In this document: positions 1 to 6,019 of the stretch, one piece after another
How positions within the stretch are numbered: position 1 is the first letter of the stretch
Layout: the number at the start of each line of letters is the position of its first letter
Translations under genes and position numbers: made by a program
Source of the DNA: Candidatus Alkanophagales archaeon
Lineage (GTDB): Archaea; Halobacteriota; Syntropharchaeia; Alkanophagales; B39-G2
Direction: 5' to 3'
DNA length: 8,229 nucleotides
NCBI GenBank assembly: GCA_003661185.1
Contig: QMVQ01000063.1
Span: 1 to 8,229 of the forward strand
The notes under the pieces: model-generated
Told to the model about the DNA's origin: nothing
What the model saw: the letters and a program-made list of their open reading frames with translations, nothing else
Database searches by the model: none

Positions 1-1218
1 ATCGTCAACAACGACGCTCAGAGTATTGGGGAAGGGTATTCCTATGCTTCCCTCCTTGTTAACCCCGTAAACAGGATTTGCGTGTGTTACCGGCGAAGTT
101 TCGGATAGGCCATAACCTTCTACGAGCTTTCCACCGGTTATTTTTTCAAACTCCCTTTTAACCTCAATAGGCAGGGGGGCGGCGCCGCTAATGCAGACCC
201 GCACCGAGCTTAAGTCATATTTGCTAACGTCAGGGTGCGTGCTTATGGCATTAAACAGCGTCGGCACCCCGCAAAATATCGTCACTTTATGCTTTTGGAT
301 CGCTTTTAATATCCTTCGTATGTCTCTTGGGTCAGGAATCAAAACGATCTTACAGCCCAAAAGTATGGGGGTGTTCAAACTCGTGGTCATTCCATAGACG
401 TGGAAATAGGGGAGCGCGCCCAAGAACACGTCATCTGAAGAAACGTCGTTGACCCATTCGGCGTTCTGATATGCATTTGCGACCAAATTATAATGCGTAA
501 GCATTACTGCTTTGGGCAAGCCTGTTGTCCCACCTGTATATTGGAAGGCAGCTACATCCTCCTTGGGGTTTATTTCAATAGTTTCGTCCGTAGGACTGAA
601 TTTCATAACGTCCTTCCAGTAAACAACATCCTTTTCGTCAATGCTGACCTTTTGCTTTCTAAGCGGATAAAGCACATTTAAAGGAAAGGGGAGGAAATCC
701 TCTATCTTACAAACGACAACTTTCCGTATCAATCCTTCATCGAGTAAAGGTCTGATTCTTGGATATACGAGCTCCACAGCAAAAACTACGTCTACCTCGC
801 TGTTCTCAACTAAATACCGCAATTCTCTCTCAGTATACATAGGATTGCACTGCACAACGATGCCTCCGGCTTTAAGAATGCCGAAATAACATGCTACGTA
901 GTGCGGTGTATTTGGTAAATCTACTACAACCCTGTCACCTTTCCTTACACCCTCCGACTTGAGAAAAGAGGCAACTTTGTCTGCCATCTCATCCAGCTCT
1001 TCATAACTTATCTTCTTACCAAAAAAGTCCAAAGAAATCTTGTTAGGATATTTTTTAGCTGAATTTTCTAACAAAGTATTCAAAGGCACTTTAGGACAGT
1101 CTATATGCCCTCTAACTCCCTCATCGTAATGTTTTAGCCAGACCCTTCTTATCTCATCGTCCCTAATTTCAAAGAGATTTCTGCCCTCAACACCTAAGAT
1201 ACTTGTAACATTTGCCAT
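1..1218 (-). CDS. AMP-forming acyl-CoA synthetase (long-chain fatty acid CoA ligase type), C-terminus cut by window edge
   Basis: Activates a fatty or other carboxylic acid with ATP and CoA to give acyl-CoA, AMP and pyrophosphate. The N-terminal 406 residues are visible from the ATG at 1218; the frame is open to base 1, so about 100-150 C-terminal residues are missing. The ANL-superfamily P-loop-like motif YTGGTTGLPKA lies at residues 227-237 and the adenylate motif YGLSETSP at 369-376. The N-terminal PLNTLLENSAKKYP segment is typical of FadD-like ligases. No SD sequence precedes the ATG, and an AT-rich element about 25-30 nt upstream suggests a leaderless transcript. The gene follows the KH-protein gene by 21 nt but is clearly more AT-rich than its neighbours. 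Substrate chain length cannot be read from this sequence. A role feeding beta-oxidation with the hydratase and dehydrogenase at 5108-6800 is inference. Confidence 0.93.
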   Translation of the reverse strand, partial: MANVTSILGVEGRNLFEIRDDEIRRVWLKHYDEGVRGHIDCPKVPLNTLLENSAKKYPNKISLDFFGKKISYEELDEMADKVASFLKSEGVRKGDRVVVDLPNTPHYVACYFGILKAGGIVVQCNPMYTERELRYLVENSEVDVVFAVELVYPRIRPLLDEGLIRKVVVCKIEDFLPFPLNVLYPLRKQKVSIDEKDVVYWKDVMKFSPTDETIEINPKEDVAAFQYTGGTTGLPKAVMLTHYNLVANAYQNAEWVNDVSSDDVFLGALPYFHVYGMTTSLNTPILLGCKIVLIPDPRDIRRILKAIQKHKVTIFCGVPTLFNAISTHPDVSKYDLSSVRVCISGAAPLPIEVKREFEKITGGKLVEGYGLSETSPVTHANPVYGVNKEGSIGIPFPNTLSVVVDD

Positions 1219-1239
1219 GATTATAAATGAATTATCAAT

Positions 1240-1249
1240 CTAAAAATAG
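1240..1249 (-). promoter_or_regulatory. Possible TATA-like element for the acyl-CoA synthetase gene
   Basis: On the minus strand the sequence reads CTATTTTTAG, overlapping the stop codon of the KH-protein gene and centred about 27 nt before the ATG at 1218. That distance would place transcription start at or near the start codon, and no SD sequence is visible, so a leaderless promoter is plausible. Read-through from the upstream operon is an alternative. This rests on position and base composition only. Confidence 0.3.
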
Positions 1250-1851
1250 CCTTCCCGTAACTCTCGTCTTTTCCGCTCAAGATAAGAATATACGGCACCG
1301 TGCGGCGTCCCATTGACGAGCATCTCGACGGCAGCCCTCGCCACCCTCACCTGCTCGGGGTAACCGATGATGCTGGTGGTCTTGCCGTAAACTGAAATTT
1401 TCGTGCCCGTCAGCTCCTCGATGTGCTGGCGGGTCCGCCCGCCTCTTCCAATAATTCTGCCTTTTACTCGCCGTAAAGCGTTTTCGGAGAGGTAGGACAA
1501 GCTTATTATGTCGAGGATGCGGGCATCGTCGTCAAGTAAGGCGAACGCCTTTTCGGGAGAGAAGCCACGAGCTATTGCGCGCACGACGTCGACGACGCGC
1601 AACGCCATCAATGGGTCCCTCGTCCGGATCACGACGCTCCCGTCCCTGCTGTCCACCTCTATTCTACTCGACGTTCTACTTTCGAGCTCAGCCTTCGTGC
1701 TGCCGCCTTTTCCGATGAGCACTCCTATTCTGTCTTGCGGTATCCGGACGTAGTGCTCAGAGACCGCCCATTCCTCGTTCTCAACCGCCTCAGCCTCATC
1801 CACAACTACCTCGTTCTTATCTGCCTCGTCCCGTCTCTTTTCGTCCTCCAT
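1240..1851 (-). CDS. Dim2/Pno1 (KRR1-like) KH-domain RNA-binding protein
   Basis: A protein of 203 residues with two KH modules. The first has GKGG at 47-50 within a segment beginning RIPQDRIGVLIGKGG. The second has GRGG at 135-138 followed by RTRQHIEELTGTKISVYG. This two-KH layout and length match archaeal Dim2/Pno1, which binds near the 3' end of pre-16S rRNA during small-subunit maturation and, in archaea, is linked with initiation factors. Residues 1-29 are highly acidic and probably disordered. The ATG at 1851 has a GGTGG just upstream and lies inside the end of rio1, overlapping it by 35 nt. Location next to rio1 and aIF1A is the known archaeal arrangement and supports the call. RNA target and partners are inferred from the family. 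Confidence 0.93.
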   Translation of the reverse strand: MEDEKRRDEADKNEVVVDEAEAVENEEWAVSEHYVRIPQDRIGVLIGKGGSTKAELESRTSSRIEVDSRDGSVVIRTRDPLMALRVVDVVRAIARGFSPEKAFALLDDDARILDIISLSYLSENALRRVKGRIIGRGGRTRQHIEELTGTKISVYGKTTSIIGYPEQVRVARAAVEMLVNGTPHGAVYSYLERKRRELREGYF

Positions 1852-2665
1852 TCTCCACCAGCCTCAAAATCTCATCCTCAGAACATTGCACGCTCAACTT
1901 TTTAAAAAACGTGGCAACGTTTCTTACATCTCGCCTTAAGAAGGCTTCGGCGTTCGGATGGCTCAGGAGCACCGCTTGTCCGAAGTCTATGAGCACCGGG
2001 CGTATGTTCTCGCTTTCAATGTAGCCTTCAGCCATGATGTTGAACTCGCTGAGGTCGGCGTGGACAAGCCTTGCACCGTTATACAGGAGCCGCATGTAAG
2101 AGACCAAATCTTTGAAAATGCGTTTGGCGTCAGCTTTGTCGATGTCGTTGGCGACCTCCCGCAACAGCGGCTCGGGCACGCCGTCCACGCCGATGAACTC
2201 CATGACGAGGACGTTTCTGTCGGCGGCAACCGGCTTCGGGACTCGCACGCCGGCGTCCGCCGCCCGCTTCAAGTTACGAAACTCCTTCTTCGTCCATGCA
2301 AAGACCATGCTACGCTTGTTCTTCTTTATATTTTCGAAGCGGGGGTCGCCAATGATGTATTCGTGCATGGCGTCGAACGTGCTCGTCTCGATTTTGTAAA
2401 TTTTCACGGCAATTTCTTTCATCCCAGTGACGCTTTTGTCAGAGAGGGCATGGAAGACGTTGGCTTCTTTGCCCGTGCTCACGGGTCCGCCCATCGCCGT
2501 TATGATGCGCCGTTTCGCAAGCTTGTAGAGGCATTCGAGCGTTGGGATGTCAAAAACATACTCCTCGACCTTTCTATCCTCTTGCGTTCTCCTGCGGGTT
2601 CTCGCCCGCTTCCGCTCCCACCTCAGCCACTCCTCTATTTCAAATAGCCCTTCCTCTCCAGCCAT
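1817..2665 (-). CDS. rio1: RIO1-type atypical serine protein kinase/ATPase
   Basis: RIO1 acts in late maturation of the small ribosomal subunit, using ATP hydrolysis to release assembly factors. With the ATG at 2665 it has 282 residues, normal for archaeal Rio1. Visible motifs are the RIO1 nucleotide loop STGKEANV (63-70), the lysine in EIAVKIYK (K88), hinge VLVMEFIG (152-159), catalytic loop HADLSEFN (202-209, aspartate 204) and metal-binding DFGQ (227-230). The C-terminal [15 protein letters not shown] segment is also characteristic. A longer reading from TTG at 2725 would add 20 residues and overlap aIF1A by 91 nt. I prefer 2665 because AGGTGG lies just before it, although only one base separates them, which is short. 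The gene overlaps aIF1A by 31 nt and the KH gene by 35 nt, so translation is probably coupled. Confidence 0.95.
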   Translation of the reverse strand: MAGEEGLFEIEEWLRWERKRARTRRRTQEDRKVEEYVFDIPTLECLYKLAKRRIITAMGGPVSTGKEANVFHALSDKSVTGMKEIAVKIYKIETSTFDAMHEYIIGDPRFENIKKNKRSMVFAWTKKEFRNLKRAADAGVRVPKPVAADRNVLVMEFIGVDGVPEPLLREVANDIDKADAKRIFKDLVSYMRLLYNGARLVHADLSEFNIMAEGYIESENIRPVLIDFGQAVLLSHPNAEAFLRRDVRNVATFFKKLSVQCSEDEILRLVENGGRKETGRGR

Positions 2666-2940
2666 GCCACCTGTGGTCTCGTATATTTCCAAACGACGTC
2701 TGCTTTCTCGTCCTGAAACTCCCAAGGCACGACAATGACGACATCGCCGACGTGCATCCAGACACGCTTTCGCATCTTCCCCGGTATTCTCACCATCCGC
2801 TTAACGCCGTCCATGCACCGAACGATCATATGATTCGCTCCGAGCATCGTCTCAACAATGCCAAGAACCTCCCGCCGCTCCGGGTTCGGGATGCGGACCC
2901 TGATAACCTCTCCACCAATCTCGCCTATCGCCTCGTTCAC
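2635..2940 (-). CDS. Archaeal translation initiation factor aIF1A (start uncertain, perhaps further upstream)
   Basis: aIF1A is the OB-fold factor that binds the A site of the small subunit and helps assemble the initiation complex; it is the homologue of bacterial IF1 and eukaryotic eIF1A. Family signatures are [13 protein letters not shown] (24-36), [21 protein letters not shown] (41-61, core of the OB fold) and the C-terminal [16 protein letters not shown] (85-100). Starting at GTG 2940 it has 101 residues, close to short aIF1A forms. The frame stays open upstream to a TAG at 2998-3000 and encodes a lysine-rich stretch ([17 protein letters not shown]), resembling the basic N-terminal tail of many aIF1A/eIF1A proteins. 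The only other start-like codon there is CTG at 2992-2994, which has a GGTG about six bases before it. It is the first gene of an operon with rio1 and the KH protein. Confidence 0.93.
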   Translation of the reverse strand: MNEAIGEIGGEVIRVRIPNPERREVLGIVETMLGANHMIVRCMDGVKRMVRIPGKMRKRVWMHVGDVVIVVPWEFQDEKADVVWKYTRPQVAWLERKGYLK

Positions 2941-3025
2941 TCCGCCCTTCTTGCGTTCTGCGGCATTTTCCGCTTTACTCTTTTTCTTTGTCAGCCCCTA
3001 CACCCGTTAGTCAGTTGAGAAATAG

Positions 3026-3035
3026 TAATATTAAA
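3026..3035. promoter_or_regulatory. Possible shared TATA-like box for divergent aIF1A operon and arv operon
   Basis: The 58-base gap between the aIF1A frame and arvA holds TAATATTAAA on the plus strand, whose TAATATTA core is self-complementary. For the minus strand it reads TTTAATATTA and would place transcription start near 3005, giving a leader of about ten bases before the CTG at 2994. For the plus strand it would place the start near 3055, making arvA nearly leaderless at 3059. Inferred from sequence and spacing only; no BRE was convincingly seen. Confidence 0.4.
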
Positions 3036-3042
3036 GAGTATC

Positions 3043-3054
3043 CCATAGATATGG
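3043..3054. repeat. Short inverted repeat CCATA-GA-TATGG before arvA
   Basis: CCATA (3043-3047) and TATGG (3050-3054) are perfect inverted copies separated by GA, immediately downstream of the TATA-like element and five bases before the arvA ATG. The position, over the expected transcription start, would suit a repressor operator. A twelve-base palindrome can arise by chance, so this is a candidate only. Confidence 0.3.
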
Positions 3055-3058
3055 TGGC

Positions 3059-3688
3059 ATGAGGTTGAGGAGGGGTTTTTTACTTTTACTGAAAAGGCTT
3101 CTGAGGAGGAGGAATACGAAGATTGGAATATACGGGGCACCAAATGCTGGGAAGACGACACTGGCAAACAGAATACTCCACGACTTCTTAGACCATGGTG
3201 AAGAGATGGGAGTTGTCTCTGAGATTCCACACGAGACGCGACGAGCTTACCGCAAGGAGGGCATTCTCATTACCGCAAAAGGCGCAAAGCTCAAAGTGGA
3301 CATCGTGGATACGCCCGGGCTCGCAACGAAAATCGATTTCCACGATTTCATACCCTACGGACTTAGCGAAGAAGAAGCGAAGAAAAGGGCGAAAGAAGCG
3401 ACAGAGGGCGTCATCGAGGCCATAAAATGGCTCGATGACCTTGACGGCGTCCTCCTCGTTATGGACGCCACGGAAGACCCATTCACGCAGGCGAACATCG
3501 TCATCATTGGGAATCTCGAGGCTCGTGACATCCCCTTCATCATCGTAGCGAATAAAATGGACTTGGAAAACGCGGTGCCGGCGAGAATAAAAAATGCGTT
3601 CCCGCAGCACGTCGTCGTGCCGATTTCTGCGCTTAAGGGCGAGAATATGGAAAAGCTGTATGAGGAGATGGCCCGTTGCTTTAGGTGA
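3059..3688 (+). CDS. arvA: ArvA/OapA-type small GTPase (Era-like fold), archaeal vesiculation GTPase family
   Basis: A 209-residue Ras/Era-type GTPase. G1 P-loop GAPNAGKT is at 26-33, the switch I region [10 protein letters not shown] at 53-62 (threonine 60), G3 DTPG at 84-87, G4 NKMD at 165-168 and G5 SALKG at 190-194. All GTP-binding elements are intact. Residues 1-18 form a basic and hydrophobic helix ([18 protein letters not shown]) that could sit on the inner membrane face. The following arvB and arvC genes identify it as the euryarchaeal OapA/ArvA family; the Haloferax volcanii member is needed for extracellular vesicle formation and was first noted beside a replication origin. ATG 3059 follows GGTGG closely and is the only good start. 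The stop codon overlaps the ribosome site of arvB. Function is inferred from family and gene order; the GTPase fold is directly visible. Confidence 0.88.
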   Translation: MRLRRGFLLLLKRLLRRRNTKIGIYGAPNAGKTTLANRILHDFLDHGEEMGVVSEIPHETRRAYRKEGILITAKGAKLKVDIVDTPGLATKIDFHDFIPYGLSEEEAKKRAKEATEGVIEAIKWLDDLDGVLLVMDATEDPFTQANIVIIGNLEARDIPFIIVANKMDLENAVPARIKNAFPQHVVVPISALKGENMEKLYEEMARCFR

Positions 3689-3689
3689 T
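3683..3689 (+). promoter_or_regulatory. Shine-Dalgarno site deciding the arvB start
   Basis: AGGTGAT lies four bases before the ATG at 3694 and is complementary to the usual archaeal 16S rRNA 3' end. It contains the arvA stop codon TGA (3686-3688). It favours 3694 over the in-frame GTG at 3685 and ATG at 3688, which lie inside the site, and suggests translational coupling of arvA and arvB. Confidence 0.7.
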
Positions 3690-3693
3690 GCGT

Positions 3694-4047
3694 ATGAGCG
3701 GGAGCGGAGAAGAGAGGAACATAAAGCTGGACCTGATATCCGAGGAGCGAATGGCATCAATGACTTCCATGGAAAAAATACGGTTCATCCTCGACGGGGT
3801 GAAGCTCGGAAACATCGTCGTTTTAGAAGGCGGACTCACGCCGGAGGAGCAGATGAAACTCATAGAGATGACGATGTCCGAGATAAGTGAGGACTTCACG
3901 GGCATAGAAATAGGGAGTTATCCGCTGAAAAGAGGCTTCTTGAGGCTGCGGCGGCGGACGAGGCTCACCATCGTTGGACCGGCGAACATGATGAAGACTA
4001 TAAAAAAAGACAAAGACCTAATAAGGGCAATAATTTCAATAGTTTAA
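3694..4047 (+). CDS. arvB: ArvB/OapB family protein (DUF2073)
   Basis: A 117-residue protein beginning MSGSGEERNIKLDLIS. The segment VVLEGGLTPEEQMKLIEMTM (42-61), followed by FTGIEIGSYPL (68-78), is the recognisable core of the DUF2073 family that travels with the ArvA GTPase in euryarchaea. A basic patch, LRLRRRTRLT (83-92), follows. No signal peptide, transmembrane segment or catalytic motif is visible. Its biochemical role is not known to me; gene order suggests that it works with ArvA, perhaps as a partner or regulator of the GTPase. The start at 3694 is chosen for its strong SD sequence. It lies one base before arvC. In Haloferax the three genes were named oapABC for their place near the major origin, but no orc1/cdc6 gene is seen here. 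Confidence 0.85.
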   Translation: MSGSGEERNIKLDLISEERMASMTSMEKIRFILDGVKLGNIVVLEGGLTPEEQMKLIEMTMSEISEDFTGIEIGSYPLKRGFLRLRRRTRLTIVGPANMMKTIKKDKDLIRAIISIV

Positions 4048-4048
4048 A

Positions 4049-4438
4049 ATGCCGCACAAGTGCACGAGGTGCGGGAAAGTATTTCATGAGTTGAGCGAGG
4101 ATATGCTCCAAGGCTGCCCCACATGTGGCAGTAAAACGTTCTTCTACGTGCGGAGTGCCGCCGCGCAAAAACTTGCGGAGAGAATAAAGGTAATAACTGG
4201 CATTGGGGAGGGGCAAGAAGCTGGAACCGAGGCTGATGAGGCATTAGAGGCTCAGGCGCAAAACCTGCAACTCGACATCGAAAGCATACGGATTTTAAAG
4301 CCCGGCGTCTATGTGCTGAACCTTGAGGCGTTGTTCAGAAAAGAGGGGATAATCATGGGGATAAAAGAGGACGGCAAATACGTCATACATCTGCCGTCTT
4401 TATTTAAAACGAAACGGAAACGGAGAGAGGAGAAGTGA
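4049..4438 (+). CDS. arvC: ArvC/OapC family zinc-ribbon protein
   Basis: A 129-residue protein starting with a zinc ribbon, MPHKCTRCGKVF, with cysteines at 5, 8, 23 and 26 (CxxC, 14 residues, CxxC) able to bind one zinc ion. A linker rich in glutamate and alanine (about 53-72) leads to a C-terminal module with LDIESIRILKPGVYVLNLEALF (75-96) and KYVIHLPSLF (110-119), the conserved part of this archaeal family. The tail is strongly basic (KTKRKRREEK). Its ATG is one base after the arvB stop and its TGA stop overlaps the next gene's ATG by one base, so the four genes are almost certainly one transcript. The zinc ribbon may mediate protein or nucleic acid binding; its actual partner is unknown, and a role with ArvA rests on gene order. 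Confidence 0.87.
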   Translation: MPHKCTRCGKVFHELSEDMLQGCPTCGSKTFFYVRSAAAQKLAERIKVITGIGEGQEAGTEADEALEAQAQNLQLDIESIRILKPGVYVLNLEALFRKEGIIMGIKEDGKYVIHLPSLFKTKRKRREEK

Positions 4439-5100
4439 TGGAGAGCCTCAAGTGCATCTTCGTGGACTGGCAATATGCATACGAGCTTTGCAAGGACGTT
4501 TTCCTGAAGATAAGAGCGTCGGGCTTCAGACCGGATGTTGTGATCGCCGTTGCTCGAGGCGGCTGGTTCCTTGGGCGGGCACTTTGCGACTTTTTTCTCA
4601 TAAAGGAGTTGTTCAGCGTGAAGGTAGAGCACTGGGGCGTCGCCGCCACCGAGGGGCGAGCGGAGCTTAGATGCTGGCTCGACGAAAACGCCGCCCGCCG
4701 CGTCGAGGGTAAGAACGTATTGATAACCGATGATATCACCGACACTGGCGACAGCCTCCGCATACTCTTAGAGCACTGCCGTCGCAGTTTGAATGCAAAA
4801 GAGGTGCGAACCGCCACGATGCAGCACAAGACAAGCTCCTCTATAACTCCTGACTACTACGGCGAGGTCTTAAAAGAGTGGAAATGGGTGATTTACCCGT
4901 GGAGCATCCACGAAGACCTCTTCACACTCATCCCGAAGGTCTTAGGTGAGGGAAAGACTATCGAACAAATAAAAGAGCGGCTGCGGGATGCCTTCGACAT
5001 CTATATTTCGCAGAACACGCTCGAAGAAGTCCTCGAAAACATGCTGCATCACGGTAAGGTGGAAAAAAAAGGGAAACTTTGGACGCCGGCGGCGCAGTAA
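4438..5100 (+). CDS. Phosphoribosyltransferase-family protein (COG2236-like) with C-terminal winged-helix-like segment
   Basis: A 220-residue protein. Residues 1-165 are a type I phosphoribosyltransferase fold. The PRPP-binding loop VLITDDITDTGDSL is at 94-107 with adjacent acidic residues, and the pyrophosphate-loop region VIAVARGGWFLGR is at 35-47. WKWVIYPWSIHED (148-160) is typical of the hypoxanthine/xanthine-guanine PRT-like COG2236 group, so a purine base is a likely substrate, but the base is not certain. Residues about 174-217 (TIEQIKERLRDAF, then NTLEEVLENMLHHGKVEKKGKLW) look like a small winged helix: two or three helices followed by a beta hairpin. That could bind DNA or simply be structural. 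ATG 4438 is preferred over GTG 4435 because GAGGAG ends five bases before it. It overlaps the arvC stop as TGATG and converges on the dehydrogenase gene seven bases away. Confidence 0.85.
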   Translation: MESLKCIFVDWQYAYELCKDVFLKIRASGFRPDVVIAVARGGWFLGRALCDFFLIKELFSVKVEHWGVAATEGRAELRCWLDENAARRVEGKNVLITDDITDTGDSLRILLEHCRRSLNAKEVRTATMQHKTSSSITPDYYGEVLKEWKWVIYPWSIHEDLFTLIPKVLGEGKTIEQIKERLRDAFDIYISQNTLEEVLENMLHHGKVEKKGKLWTPAAQ

Positions 5101-5107
5101 CTCGGCG

Positions 5108-6007
5108 TTAAGTTGAGCGTTGCTGTCCGAAGTATTCGTAGAAGCCGCCTCGACTACCTTTCCAGCGTTTGGGGTCGCCTTTAAAGCCGGCGGTGATGAG
5201 CTGGCGCATGAGCGGCGGCGTTCGCCATTTAGAGTCGCCAGTTAGTTTATACATTTCCTCCCAGACCTTTGCTCGCAGCTCCAGTCCAATCCAATCTGTG
5301 AACTCAAACTGCCCCATAGGATGATTGTAACCGTATTTCAGGATGATGTCCACGTCCTTCGGGGTTGCAACCCCCTCCTCCACGATTCTGATGGCTTCCA
5401 CGGCGAGAGCGTGGCTGAGTCTGATGGACGGGAAGCCGGTGCCCATATCTTTGACAACGGCAATCACACGCCCGAGCTGTTCGGCGAGCCTCTTCGAGAC
5501 TTCCAAGGTCTCATCGGAAGTCAATAACCCCCTAACTATCTCAAGAAGCTTCATAACAACGACGGGCTGGAAGAAGTGCATGCCGATGACCTTTTCGGGA
5601 CGTTTTGTCGCCGCTGCAATTTGCGTGACGGGCAGCGAGGACGTGTTTGACGCCAGAATCGTATGCTCAGGGCATATCTCGTCAAGCTCGGCAAAAACCT
5701 TCTTCTTCAGTTCTAAGCTCTCGGGCACCGCCTCTATGACGTAATCGGCATCATTACATGCGTATTTGAGGTCGGTCGTCACTTCTATACGGCTGAGAGC
5801 CGCCTCTGCCTCTTCCCTTGTCATCTTGCCCTTCTCGACAGTTTTTTCGAGACCCCAGCGCCCGCTCTTTATCTCCTCCATGCCAGCTTTTAGAATCCCA
5901 TCGCTGATGTCACGGGCGACAACCTTGAAGCCATGCTGGGCGCAGAGTCTCGTAATCTCCCGCCCCATCACTCCAAAACCTATTACGGCTATCTTCTCAA
6001 TCTCCAC
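5108..6007 (-). CDS. Short-chain 3-hydroxyacyl-CoA dehydrogenase
   Basis: Oxidises 3-hydroxyacyl-CoA to 3-ketoacyl-CoA with NAD+ in beta-oxidation (or the reverse reaction in butyrate-type pathways). At 299 residues it matches the monofunctional family. The N-terminal Rossmann motif is GFGVMG (10-15), followed by DADYVIEAVPE (87-97) and SNTSSLPVTQIA (120-131). The catalytic histidine is H144 in GMHFFQP and the glutamate is E156 in KLLEIV. HPMGQFEFTDWIGL (229-242) marks the C-terminal domain. Two usual residues differ: HFFNP is HFFQP, and the GF(I/V)xNR motif is GFPSIR (191-196), as in a GFPxSR-type subgroup. The GTG start at 6007 is chosen because GGAGGTGA lies four bases upstream; a longer TTG reading from 6046 would overlap the hydratase. 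It is second in a two-gene operon with the hydratase. Chain length and direction are unknown. Confidence 0.92.
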   Translation of the reverse strand: MEIEKIAVIGFGVMGREITRLCAQHGFKVVARDISDGILKAGMEEIKSGRWGLEKTVEKGKMTREEAEAALSRIEVTTDLKYACNDADYVIEAVPESLELKKKVFAELDEICPEHTILASNTSSLPVTQIAAATKRPEKVIGMHFFQPVVVMKLLEIVRGLLTSDETLEVSKRLAEQLGRVIAVVKDMGTGFPSIRLSHALAVEAIRIVEEGVATPKDVDIILKYGYNHPMGQFEFTDWIGLELRAKVWEEMYKLTGDSKWRTPPLMRQLITAGFKGDPKRWKGSRGGFYEYFGQQRST

Positions 6008-6011
6008 ATGC

Positions 6012-6019
6012 TCACCTCC
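6012..6019 (-). promoter_or_regulatory. Shine-Dalgarno site deciding the dehydrogenase start
   Basis: GGAGGTGA on the minus strand is a near-perfect ribosome site four bases before GTG 6007. Its last three bases are the TGA stop of the hydratase gene, which suggests that ribosomes ending the hydratase restart on the dehydrogenase. It rules in GTG 6007 over the upstream TTG at 6046. Confidence 0.75.

Noticed and set aside
191..681. Short plus-strand open frames at 191-397 and 493-681
   Set aside because: Both lie opposite the acyl-CoA synthetase, which is supported by continuous motifs on the minus strand.
1958..2647. Long open frame of 229 codons on the plus strand opposite rio1
   Set aside because: It is antisense to a clear RIO1 kinase with all motifs, has no recognisable domain, and arises from the GC-rich codon pattern of rio1.
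2666..2725. Longer RIO1 start (TTG 2725) adding 20 residues
   Set aside because: It would overlap aIF1A by 91 nt and adds no family sequence; the ATG at 2665 has AGGTGG before it.
3001..3058. Replication origin next to the arv/oap genes, as in Haloferax
   Set aside because: The gap is only 58 bases, there are no repeated origin-box-like motifs, and no orc1/cdc6 gene is in the window.
3188..3760. Open frame of 190 codons on the minus strand opposite arvA
   Set aside because: It is antisense to an intact GTPase and has no family signature or plausible ribosome site.
5101..5107. Terminator between the converging phosphoribosyltransferase and dehydrogenase genes
   Set aside because: Only seven bases (CTCGGCG) separate the stop codons and there is no T-run or hairpin; ends probably lie inside the opposite gene.
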